This document shows positions 1 through 7,182 of a stretch of 64,000 nt of DNA, one piece after another. Both the position numbers and the translations under genes were made by a program. The stretch is from Deltaproteobacteria bacterium (GTDB lineage: Bacteria; Myxococcota_A; Polyangia; Polyangiales; Houyiibacteriaceae): contig JAEPMI010000009.1 of assembly GCA_017644045.1 (NCBI GenBank), positions 476,430-540,429 on the forward strand. Reading direction: 5' to 3'. Position 1 is the stretch's first letter; each line of letters begins with the position of its first letter. The notes under the pieces were generated by a model. The model did not search any database. It had not been told where the DNA came from and worked only from the letters and a program-made list of their open reading frames with translations.

Positions 1-322
1 CCACGTTGTCGCCCTCGGTCGCTTCGCGCTGCACGGTCGCCAGCGCCTGCATGACGTTGGCGCGGGTGGCGCGCTCGTTGAGGAGCAGGTGGGTGCTCAG
101 GCGCTCCGCCGGAATGTTGCGGGTGAGCGCCCGGGCCAGGCGCTCCGCGTCGACGTCGGTGCGGGCGAGCGGGGACGTCGGGTAGCTCGCGATGCCGACG
201 AGCACCGCGTGGGTGCGGCCGGTCATCGGGGCCTCGGCGCGACCGACGCTCGGCAGGAGGAGCGCCGCCGCGAGCGCGAGCGCACTCAGGAGACGAAGAG
301 GAGAAAAACGGGACTTGGACAT
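1..322 (-). CDS. Caspase-like (peptidase C14) secreted protein, N-terminal part
   Basis: This is the first 107 residues of a gene that runs off the left edge of the window. It starts at an ATG preceded by GGAGGTG, a strong ribosome binding site. Residues 1-30 form a signal peptide (MSKSRF, then an Ala/Leu-rich core ending SVGRAEA). Then comes HAVLVGIASYPTSPLARTD, the opening beta strand of the caspase fold, with a downstream ERATRANVMQAL segment as in bacterial caspase-like proteins. The catalytic His and Cys would lie in the missing part, so activity cannot be judged. Bacterial members of this family are often periplasmic or surface proteases, but some have lost the active site. The family call is an inference from the fold start and from spacing. 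Confidence 0.75.
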   Translation of the reverse strand, partial: MSKSRFSPLRLLSALALAAALLLPSVGRAEAPMTGRTHAVLVGIASYPTSPLARTDVDAERLARALTRNIPAERLSTHLLLNERATRANVMQALATVQREATEGDNV

Positions 323-626
323 GACACACCTCCGCGGTCGACGCGCCCGCTCGAGTGCAGACGATTCGCCGGTGAAACCTGCGGGGGAGCGCGCCGTCAT
401 TGGCTTCGTTCCTTCCCGCTACCCCCTACGGGAAACCGCGCGGCCGGAGGTGTGACGAGAAAAACGAAAAAAGATCCGAGAACGGCCAAAACACCGTGTT
501 TTCGGCGCTCGACGAGTCATCGCGAGCGCCCCTGGTCTATGGGGCGTGGCCCATGAACGAAGAGCCGACCGGCCTGGCTGGCCTGGTCGGCTCTTCTCGT
601 CCGAGTCGCGGCTGAGCGCGCTCGCG
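323..626. other. Intergenic region between caspase-like gene and MscS gene
   Basis: About 300 bases without a convincing gene. The part next to the caspase-like start presumably carries its promoter. A short palindrome (AAAACACCGTGTTTT, 488-502) could be an operator. The MscS terminator lies at 561-594. Small open frames here do not show the codon bias of the neighbouring genes. Confidence 0.5.
561..594 (-). terminator. Hairpin terminator after mscS-like gene
   Basis: A perfect 10-bp stem (AGAGCCGACC / GGTCGGCTCT) with a 14-base loop lies just downstream of the MscS stop codon. The trailing T-run is weak (TTCGTT on the minus strand). Confidence 0.7.
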
Positions 627-1508
627 TCAGGCGGCCTCGCGCACCTCGTCCAGCACCTCCGTGGCGCTCTCGCCGAGCTCCAGGGTGCGGATGGGGAAGG
701 GAATCTCGATGTCCGCTGCGTCGAAGGCACGCTTGATGGCACGGACCATCTCGTCGGCGGCCCGCTTGGCGTCGATCTGGCTCTCGTAGTCGATCCACAC
801 CCGGGCGACGAAATCGATGGAGCTACCACCGAAGCTCTCGAAGAAGACCTCGGCTTCCTTCTGCTCGCAGCCCACACCCTCGAGCGCATCGAGGGCGACC
901 TTCTTCGCGTGATCGAGGTCGGTGTCGTAGGCCACGCCACACTGGACGTCGATTCGGCGGCGGTCGGTGTCGCTGTGGTTGATCAGCGGCTCGGAGTAGA
1001 TGGCTTTGTTCGGCACGCGCACGCTCTTGCCGTCGAACGTCCGGAGCTCCGTCGTCCGCAGGTGGATGGCCTGCACCACACCGATCAGGTCGTTGGTCTC
1101 GACGACATCACCCACCCGAAAGAGGGTCTTGACCGAGAGACCCACACCACTGATGACGTTCGCCACGAGGTCCTGGAACGCGAAACCGAGAGCGAGACCC
1201 ACGACACCCGCACCGGCGAGGAGGCTCGTCACCGCGCCTTCGAGCTCGAGCACGCTCAGCACGATCATCAATCCCAACGTGATGGTGGCGAACTGAGCCG
1301 TCCGGCCGACCATGGAAGCGACCGACTTGGACATCCGCGTCTTCGTCGCGAGCTTCGTCGCCCCTCGTCGGACGTACTTGGACACGAGGACGAAGAGCAC
1401 GCCGATGACGAGGCCGATGGCCAGCCTCGGCGCCCAGGCGACGAAGTCCTCCGCCCAGCCGGTCAACGTGTTCCAGAGTATGTCCTTGGCGTCCGAGAGT
1501 GTATCCAT
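627..1508 (-). CDS. Small-conductance mechanosensitive channel (MscS family)
   Basis: A 293-residue inner-membrane channel that would open under membrane tension and release solutes on osmotic downshock. The N-terminal third holds hydrophobic helices. The third, pore-lining helix is Gly/Ala-rich (VVGLALGFAFQDLVANVISG), the hallmark of MscS. It is followed by the beta domain (FRVGDVVETNDLIGVV, then RVPNKAIYSEPLIN) and the alpha/beta vestibule. The chosen start is the ATG of MDTLSDAKDILW; an in-frame TTG 34 codons upstream would add residues with no family resemblance. No strong Shine-Dalgarno precedes the ATG. Length is close to E. coli MscS (286 residues). It stands alone, with a terminator behind it. 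Confidence 0.9.
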   Translation of the reverse strand: MDTLSDAKDILWNTLTGWAEDFVAWAPRLAIGLVIGVLFVLVSKYVRRGATKLATKTRMSKSVASMVGRTAQFATITLGLMIVLSVLELEGAVTSLLAGAGVVGLALGFAFQDLVANVISGVGLSVKTLFRVGDVVETNDLIGVVQAIHLRTTELRTFDGKSVRVPNKAIYSEPLINHSDTDRRRIDVQCGVAYDTDLDHAKKVALDALEGVGCEQKEAEVFFESFGGSSIDFVARVWIDYESQIDAKRAADEMVRAIKRAFDAADIEIPFPIRTLELGESATEVLDEVREAA

Positions 1509-1687
1509 GCGCACTGAACGAAGCGAAAGCCATGCCAGCGGGTCTACCGTCGGGATCGAGCGGTCGCACGCGTTGCGATCTGGGACATCGTGACGAATCG
1601 CCACGCGCAAGCACTCGTGCTCTTACGAGTGGGAGTCACCCATGGCGTGGATGCTCGGCGGCGTCTGCGGGGATAGGATGGCCCCCG

Positions 1688-2578
1688 ATGAGCGGTGACC
1701 TTCCACCGACACTCCCACGCACCTCGTTGGCCCTTGGATGCTTCGCCGCGTTGGCAGTGGCCGGCTGTGGCGACCAACCCGAAGGCCCAGAGCTGCTCGC
1801 GGACTGCGGCGGGGCCCGACCGAGTCTCGAAGAGTGCGTGTGGTACCCGCACGATCTCGCAGCCGATTGTGGCGGCATCGGCGACGAAGCGCGCATGGGG
1901 TGCCTCGGCTTCTCCTGCCAGTGGTACCGCGGTGGCTGCGTGCCGGAGGGGGTTCCTGCATCCAGCTGCACGGAGAGCAACCCATGCTGCGTCGAGAGCG
2001 CGGACGGCACGCTGGCCCCCTTCGACGTCGTCGAGGAGGATGGCCTACGTAGACGCAGCGCCGAGCTTCTCAGCCGAACCGGCGGCGGGCCCTCGGAGGT
2101 CGACCGGGCGCGAAACGTGGATGTGGTCGTCGCTCCGCTGGAGCCGATCGGTGCATCCGAGCTGACCTGCACACCGATCGATTCGGAAAGGAGCGGCTTC
2201 GACGTCTGCGATTGCCTCAACGAGAGGGCGGCGCAGTCCCGATGGGCCGATTCGCAGGCGTTCTATATCCGAGTCCATTCGTGCGCGACGGGCCTGGGCG
2301 ACGATCTATGGGTCGACGTGACCCGAGACGTCGCCGGTGGGATGCGCGCCCGCGTGTGCGTGCGCCACAACGGCGACCTGGAGGCCCACGACTTCTGCGA
2401 CGTGGACCAACCGCTCTGTGCCACCAGCGGCACCGTCACGATCGAGGAGTTCCCGGTGCTCGTGGAGGTCGACCACGCCGACTTCCCGATCGCGCCCGAG
2501 ATTCGCTTCGACATCGACGTGATCCTCGAGGACGGGCGCCACCTCCAGGGGCGCTTCGCGCCGATCGTCGACCGCTGA
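1688..2578 (+). CDS. Cys-rich lipoprotein of unknown function
   Basis: A 296-residue protein beginning MSGDLPPTLPRTSLALGC with lipobox LAVAGC around residue 27, so probably lipid-anchored to the outer membrane. The mature part is rich in cysteines, including a segment where CVWYPHDLAADC and GCLGFSCQWYRGGC suggest disulfide pairing. The frame is open for 63 codons upstream, but the ATG chosen gives a normal signal peptide. The C-terminal half reads as beta strands (VTIEEFPVLVEVDHADF). No enzyme motif is recognised. It converges on the next gene through a shared terminator. Confidence 0.7.
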   Translation: MSGDLPPTLPRTSLALGCFAALAVAGCGDQPEGPELLADCGGARPSLEECVWYPHDLAADCGGIGDEARMGCLGFSCQWYRGGCVPEGVPASSCTESNPCCVESADGTLAPFDVVEEDGLRRRSAELLSRTGGGPSEVDRARNVDVVVAPLEPIGASELTCTPIDSERSGFDVCDCLNERAAQSRWADSQAFYIRVHSCATGLGDDLWVDVTRDVAGGMRARVCVRHNGDLEAHDFCDVDQPLCATSGTVTIEEFPVLVEVDHADFPIAPEIRFDIDVILEDGRHLQGRFAPIVDR

Positions 2579-2615
2579 CGACGAGCGACGCTGATCGATC
2601 GGGAACGACGGAACG

Positions 2616-2651
2616 CTACGAGCCCCCACGCCGAAGCGCGGGGGCTCGTAG
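2616..2651. terminator. Bidirectional terminator
   Basis: A perfect 12-bp stem (CTACGAGCCCCC / GGGGGCTCGTAG) with a 12-base loop lies between two converging genes and can serve both strands. Confidence 0.85.
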
Positions 2652-2665
2652 AGAGGGAGCGTGAA

Positions 2666-4024
2666 TCAGTAGGCCTGGATCGAGCGCGGCGGGAGCGCGG
2701 GGTCGACCTCGAGGTCGCCGACCGCGGTGAGCGCGCCGCCGCTGACGGAGAAGCGCCACACCGAGGGGCCGTCGGACGAGGCGTCGGGCACGAGCACGAC
2801 GTTGCCGAGCATGGCGCCGCCGCCGAGCGCGAAGGCCTCGCTGGCGGTGTCGACGGTGGTCTGCGCGCCGCCGTCCAGGTCGGTGACCACCAGGGTGTCG
2901 CCGCTGACGCCGAACTCGCCCCACGCGACGCCGACGACGTGGTCCGCGTCGAGCGCGAAGGCGCCGTTGACCGCGGCGAGGTTGTCGTCGTCCGCGCCGA
3001 CGCGCCAGACGTCTTCGTCGGTGACCTCTCCCGCGTCGAGCGTCAGCCGCACGAGCCCGGCCGTGGCGCGCTCACCGGCGGTGTCGCCGAAGCCGACGTC
3101 GGAGTAGCCGCCGCAGGCGACGAGCACCTGGCTGCCGTCACCGGGGATCGGGCTGACGCTGCCGCAGTTGGCCAGGTCGGTGAGCTCGTGGAGCTCGCTG
3201 TCGCCGGTCTCGAGGTCCACGATGGCGACCGCGCCGGGGAGGTGGCCGCGGTTCCCGAAGAAGTCGGCCGGCAGGCGATCGAGACCGACCACGGCGAAGC
3301 CGCCGACCTGCACGATGGCCTGCGGGCGCGCGGCGACGACGACGTCGGCGGGATCCCCCTCCATGTCCATGCCGGTGACGGTGCCACCGTAGACGGAGAG
3401 ATCGACGCGCATGCCGTTGCGGGTCATCGCGTCGCCGTCGAGGCCGAGGAGATCGGAGCCACGGTCGGCCTCGGCCTCGCCGGGGTGCGGCTCGTAGCGC
3501 GAGACCCACGCGTCGGCGCCGACGAAGAGCACGTCCTGGGGGTTGGCCGCGACGGTGTCGGTGCCGACGCGGACCTGTCCGACGAGCTCTCCCGAGCGGC
3601 AGAAGCGAGTGATGGTGTCGTTGCTGCGATCGATGATCGCCGCACCGAGCGCCGGCTGGACGTTCGGGAGGGTGACGTCGCCGCTGAGCGCCGCGACGAG
3701 GCCGGGAGCCTCGGTGCCCGAGTCGACCCAGCGCATGGTGGACACGCTCGCTCCGTCGGCCGCGATCACGCCGATGGCGGTGCTGGCGTAGTCCGAGGAG
3801 AGCACGAGGAAGCCGCTCTCGAGGATCGGGTCGAGGGCCTCGTCGCCCTCGCAGGTCGGCGTCGCCGGCATGTCGGTGGGCACGGCCAGATCGTCCATCG
3901 GGACGTCCATGTCGTCCGTGGGCATCTGCATGTCGATGCCGGGGCCCATGTCCATGCCGGGGTCGTCGTCGCCACAGGCGGTCAGAGCGACGAGAGAAGC
4001 AATCATCAACAAGCGAGCGTTCAT
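2666..4024 (-). CDS. Propeller-like lipoprotein coupled to the cobalamin receptor gene
   Basis: A 452-residue lipoprotein: MNARLLMIASLVALTACG carries lipobox LTAC, followed by an acidic Met/Asp-rich linker (GMDMGPGIDMQMPTDDMD). The rest is a series of short beta-rich repeats (PQDVLFVGADAWVSRYEP; VLVACGGYSDVGFGD; VVGLDRLPADFFG) that resembles a beta-propeller. Its ATG overlaps the TGA of the TonB-dependent receptor gene by 4 bases (ATGA), so it is translated from the same mRNA under the upstream cobalamin riboswitch. That context suggests a surface protein helping the receptor capture cobalamin, analogous to BtuG of Bacteroides; this is inference, as no binding residues can be identified by eye. 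Confidence 0.75.
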   Translation of the reverse strand: MNARLLMIASLVALTACGDDDPGMDMGPGIDMQMPTDDMDVPMDDLAVPTDMPATPTCEGDEALDPILESGFLVLSSDYASTAIGVIAADGASVSTMRWVDSGTEAPGLVAALSGDVTLPNVQPALGAAIIDRSNDTITRFCRSGELVGQVRVGTDTVAANPQDVLFVGADAWVSRYEPHPGEAEADRGSDLLGLDGDAMTRNGMRVDLSVYGGTVTGMDMEGDPADVVVAARPQAIVQVGGFAVVGLDRLPADFFGNRGHLPGAVAIVDLETGDSELHELTDLANCGSVSPIPGDGSQVLVACGGYSDVGFGDTAGERATAGLVRLTLDAGEVTDEDVWRVGADDDNLAAVNGAFALDADHVVGVAWGEFGVSGDTLVVTDLDGGAQTTVDTASEAFALGGGAMLGNVVLVPDASSDGPSVWRFSVSGGALTAVGDLEVDPALPPRSIQAY

Positions 4025-6033
4025 CGATCGAGTTCCTTTCGATACTGCAGAAGGGCCGCCACACGACGGCCCGGCAGCGGGTAGCCCAGGAAGTCCTGGC
4101 CCCGCTGGTCGAAGAGATCGCGGACGGAGACCCCGAGGGAGAGTCCGTCCCAGAGCTCGGCGCCCACGCCGAGCTCGACCCAGTGGCGACCCTCGATCTC
4201 GACGAGGTTCGCGGGGTCGTGGAAGTACGCGCCTCGGTGGGTCCAAGCGACCCAGAGCGAGAGATCGTCGAAGGGTCCGACGCGGCGAGTGTGTCCGGCG
4301 ACGCGCGCGCCCGCCCGGAGCTGCGGGCGCCAGGGGAGGTTCAGATCGCGGTGGTCCTTCGCGCGGAGGACCGTCAGCGTGCCGACCACCTCGAGGTACT
4401 GGCCCCAGTGTCCGCGCAGGCCCATCTCGGCGCCGCGGACCGTGGCGGACTCGACGTTCTCGGCGCGCGCGGTCTGGAGCGACGTGAGCCGGTAGCGGAT
4501 CAGGTCGTCGATCTGCAGATCGAAGTAGCGCGCTTCGACCATCGCGCGGAGCGGGCCGTGGTTGATGCGGAGTGTGACACCGCCGTCGGCGTGCCGGCCG
4601 CTCTCGGGGATCAGCTCCGGGCTCGGCAGGAGCACGCCGCGATCGCCGAAGAGCTCGAGGGTGGTGGGGAAGCGAACGCCACGGCTGAGCGAGCCCACGA
4701 ACGCGACCGCCGGAACTGGAGCGACGAGCGCGCCGACCCGGTAGGTCGGCCGGGTGAGGTCGGTCTGGGTCTCCTGCTCGCGCAGGTGCGGGTCGAAGCT
4801 CGCGATGGTGGTGGACGCGTGCTCGAGCCGGATGGACGGGCGGAGCCCGAAGCGCCAGGAGCCGAGCTCGCCGTGGAGGTGACCCTCGACGGCGCCGCTG
4901 AAGCGACGACGGGTGGAGGCCGGCGGCGTGAGGCCGATGGCGTCGTGCGGCTCGTAGCGCTCGAAGCCAACGGTGCCGATGGCGCTCAGGTCGAGCATCT
5001 CGGCCGCGCGGATCGTGGTGCCGAGACGCGTCCACGAGGTGAGGAAGCGGTCGTCGGTCTGTTCGGCGGAAGGACCGAGGCGACCGTCGGGGTCGGTGAA
5101 GCGGTGCCGGCGATGGCCGAGACGGGTCGCGAGCTGGACGCGGTGGCCACCGGAGAGCTCGTGGACGTAGCCGAGCGAGCCGAGGGTGCGGATGTCGTTG
5201 CGCCGGACGTTGTCGGTGGCGATCTGACCCGGCCCCGGCTCGCCGCCGAGGCGGGAGCTTCCAAGGAGCAGGAGCTGCAGCCGGCCGTGGTCGCCGACGT
5301 CGATCTGCACGTTGCCGAGCGCGTTCGCGCCGAGGCTGTCCGCGTTCTGGCGGCGGCGGTCCTCGTCGTCGGTGTCGTCGAAGCGCGTGCCGTTGTCGTA
5401 GCGGAAGGGGTAGTCGTTGCGCGCGCCCTCGCCGCCGGCGGTGATGAACGCGCGGACGGGACCGCCCTCGAGCGACGAGGCGACCTGCAGCCGAGTGGCG
5501 CCGAAGCTGCCGACCCCGAGCCGGGCCGCGAACGCGTTGCCCATCGCCTCCCGTGGGACGAGACGCAACACCCCGCCGATCGCGCCGGCGTCGAGCCAGA
5601 CCGGGGCGCCGCCGCGATAGACCTCGATGCGATCGAGGAGGAGCGGGTTCCAGAGGCCGAGGTCGAAGCGCGCGGCTTCGGGTCCGGTGAGCGCGAGGTC
5701 GCCGAGCAGGACCGTGGTGTGACCGAGGTCGGAACCGCGGAGCGCGATGGAGGCCGGCGCACCGAACCCACCGAACCGGCTGACGTGGGTGCCGGGTGCC
5801 TCGACCGCCGCGTCGGCGAGCGTGGTCAGCGGGGACTCGTCGCGGATCGGCACCTCGGTGCCGGCGGCGGTCGCATCGAGCCGGTTGGTGCTCGCCGTCG
5901 GCTCCTCGACCTCGGCGGTCGCGCCGAAGCTCAGCTCGTCGTCGGTCTCGGGTTCGTCCTGGCCCTGGACGGAGCTCGACCCCAGGACGAGCAAGGTCGC
6001 CAGGAGGGAGATGAAGCTGCCGGGGGTGCGCAC
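4021..6033 (-). CDS. TonB-dependent outer-membrane receptor, probable cobalamin importer (BtuB-like)
   Basis: A 670-residue outer-membrane receptor. A GTG start gives VRTPGSFISLLATLLVLG, a proper signal peptide; the open frame continues 61 codons upstream, but those codons fall within the riboswitch. An acidic N-terminal linker is followed by the plug domain (SRFGGFGAPASIALRGSD, then VLLGDLALTG; EVYRGGAPVWLDAGAIGG), and then by beta-barrel strands to the C-terminus. The cobalamin riboswitch in its leader strongly suggests vitamin B12 or a related corrinoid as substrate. Transport would require TonB/ExbBD, which are not in this window. The C-terminus (LLQYRKELDR) lacks the usual final aromatic residue of barrel proteins. 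It overlaps the following lipoprotein gene by ATGA. Confidence 0.9.
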   Translation of the reverse strand: MRTPGSFISLLATLLVLGSSSVQGQDEPETDDELSFGATAEVEEPTASTNRLDATAAGTEVPIRDESPLTTLADAAVEAPGTHVSRFGGFGAPASIALRGSDLGHTTVLLGDLALTGPEAARFDLGLWNPLLLDRIEVYRGGAPVWLDAGAIGGVLRLVPREAMGNAFAARLGVGSFGATRLQVASSLEGGPVRAFITAGGEGARNDYPFRYDNGTRFDDTDDEDRRRQNADSLGANALGNVQIDVGDHGRLQLLLLGSSRLGGEPGPGQIATDNVRRNDIRTLGSLGYVHELSGGHRVQLATRLGHRRHRFTDPDGRLGPSAEQTDDRFLTSWTRLGTTIRAAEMLDLSAIGTVGFERYEPHDAIGLTPPASTRRRFSGAVEGHLHGELGSWRFGLRPSIRLEHASTTIASFDPHLREQETQTDLTRPTYRVGALVAPVPAVAFVGSLSRGVRFPTTLELFGDRGVLLPSPELIPESGRHADGGVTLRINHGPLRAMVEARYFDLQIDDLIRYRLTSLQTARAENVESATVRGAEMGLRGHWGQYLEVVGTLTVLRAKDHRDLNLPWRPQLRAGARVAGHTRRVGPFDDLSLWVAWTHRGAYFHDPANLVEIEGRHWVELGVGAELWDGLSLGVSVRDLFDQRGQDFLGYPLPGRRVAALLQYRKELDR

Positions 6034-6129
6034 GAGTCGGGAGATCCGACGGAGATGGGTCCCGGAGCGCACCGGCACGTCGAGCCGATGTTTCCGACCA
6101 CCATCCCCGAGGTGGTTGAGGAGCAAGGG

Positions 6130-6297
6130 CTCGAGCAGGTCTCCGGGCTCGGGGCCGTGTCCTTCGTCGCCTTCCCAGGTCTCCCCAGTGGCATCGTGAC
6201 GAAGGCATTGGCCCACTCACCGTGGCGGGTCCGCGCCGGATTCGCACCGGCTTCCCTCTTGGCTCCGCGGATGTCTCCCCGCGGCACATCACCGGCA
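6130..6297 (-). promoter_or_regulatory. Cobalamin riboswitch
   Basis: On the minus strand the leader of the TonB receptor gene contains, in order, AGAGGGAAGCCGGTGCGAAT, CCGGCGCGGACCCGCCAC and GGTGAGTGGGCC, then GATGCCACTGG, GGGAAGGCGACGAAGGACAC and GAGCCCGGAGACCTGCTC. These are the conserved blocks of the cobalamin (B12) riboswitch family, including the core G-C-C-A-C-GTGA B12 box and the late GGAGACC segment. Between it and the GTG start lies a possible expression-platform hairpin (CCACCTCGGGGATGGTGG). High cobalamin would be expected to shut off the receptor and lipoprotein genes. Confidence 0.94.
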
Positions 6298-6374
6298 GCA
6301 AGCTGCCGACTCGAGTCCGGGCGCACGATGACCGGCCCCCACTGGCCGGTCAAGCCACCCCGATGACGCGAGTC

Positions 6375-6656
6375 TCAGGCGATGCGGTCGAGGACCGCCT
6401 GGAACGCGCGGAGCACGGCCTGGTGGGGGTCCTTGTGGCGCGTGAGCATGGCCACGTCGCCGGCCTGCACGATCACCTCGGTGACCGGCTGCGGATCGGG
6501 CCAACCGCGCTTGCGGGAGACGCGGACCAGGCAGGGACCGACCCCGTAGGACTCCACCTCGCGCTGGAGCGCGATGATGGTCGAACGCAGATCGACGTGC
6601 TGGCTCGGTGTGGGCCGGCGGTGAGTCGTGAGCGCGAACTGTCCTGAGTCGAGCAT
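6375..6656 (-). CDS. Small protein, possibly ribosome-hibernation-factor-like
   Basis: A 93-residue protein starting MLDSGQFALTTHRRPTPS; a TTG 16 codons upstream is an alternative start. The pattern of strands and a final amphipathic helix (DPHQAVLRAFQAVLDRIA) is reminiscent of the HPF/RaiA fold, in which a two-helix, four-strand domain binds the 30S subunit, but the resemblance is weak and the sequence is not diagnostic. No Shine-Dalgarno is evident. It stands alone upstream of the riboswitch operon in the same direction. Confidence 0.5.
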   Translation of the reverse strand: MLDSGQFALTTHRRPTPSQHVDLRSTIIALQREVESYGVGPCLVRVSRKRGWPDPQPVTEVIVQAGDVAMLTRHKDPHQAVLRAFQAVLDRIA

Positions 6657-6883
6657 GGGGCGGGGGTCCTGGGTGCGGCGTGGGGAGGGACGCGGGTACG
6701 ACAATGTGTACGCAACATCCGAGCCAGGCCGTTACGGGGAGTGGGACGCCGAAAAACACCGCCCAAAGCGGGTCCAACCGCCACAGTCGCCTCTCCAGTG
6801 ATACCGGAAAGTCACGTTCCCGGCGACAGGAGTCGCCAGCCGACTGGCGACGCGCCCCGCCATCCCCAGCTGGGGGAGACAGC

Positions 6884-6957
6884 GCGATCGGTGATCAATG
6901 GCCGGAAGCGAAGAGGGTCGGCGACGTTCTTCACCTGCGCCTGGTCCTCGTCGCCGG
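6884..6957 (-). pseudogene. Relic copy of the 3' end of the adjacent cyclase gene
   Basis: Read on the minus strand this stretch encodes GDEDQAQVKNVADPLRF then RPLITDR. It matches the C-terminus of the cyclase at 7183 (QEDRAQVKNVAHPLRF then RPLTTDPR) at most positions, with synonymous as well as replacement differences. There is no start codon or upstream domain. It is therefore a leftover tail, from a lost tandem paralogue or from a local duplication, now separated from the living gene by the palindromic element. Confidence 0.75.
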
Positions 6958-6978
6958 CTGATCTCGGGGGATGATCTC

Positions 6979-7180
6979 GGGGGACACTCCCCCCCTCACA
7001 ATCTCCCTAAAAAACAGGGCCTTCCGAGAGCAAAATGAATTCTATCCGCAGCGTCCACGAACGCGGGGGATCGGGGACGCGGGCGTGAATACGTTTCGCT
7101 CCCCCGGTCCGGACCAGAATTCATTTTCCGTCCGGAGGCCCCTGTTTTTTAGGGGGATCCGGAGGGGGGGAGTGTCCCCC
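6979..7180. repeat. 202-bp palindromic (MITE-like) element
   Basis: Two arms of about 65 bp are near-perfect inverted copies. The outer ends are GGGGGACACTCCCCCCC and its complement. Further in, both arms carry CCCTAAAAAACAGGG (with one extra base on one side) and AAAATGAATTCT. The central 70 bases are not repeated and hold no coding sequence. The architecture is that of a non-autonomous miniature element or a very large hairpin. No clear target-site duplication is visible. Confidence 0.85.
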
Positions 7181-7182
7181 CT

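Larger units (their letters stand above)
6657..7182. other. Gene-poor stretch with a gene-tail relic and a palindromic element
   Basis: This 526-base stretch holds no intact gene. From the left: an 8-bp hairpin (GTCGCCAG / CTGGCGAC, 6832-6851), a duplicated tail of the cyclase gene (6884-6957), a direct repeat of GATCTCGGGGG, and a 202-bp inverted-repeat element (6979-7180) ending two bases from the cyclase stop codon. Confidence 0.7.

Noticed and set aside
4024..6301. Lipoprotein frame continuing open upstream through the receptor gene to give over 1200 codons
   Set aside because: The upstream part is an Arg/Pro-rich shadow; the real start is the ATG with signal peptide and lipobox at 4024.
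4183..6366. Long open frame on the plus strand (over 700 codons) opposite the TonB receptor
   Set aside because: It mirrors the receptor gene codon by codon and has no family features; in high-GC DNA antisense frames often stay open.
6832..6851. 8-bp hairpin as a terminator
   Set aside because: It lies downstream only of the gene-tail relic and has no T-run; mentioned in the intergenic note only.
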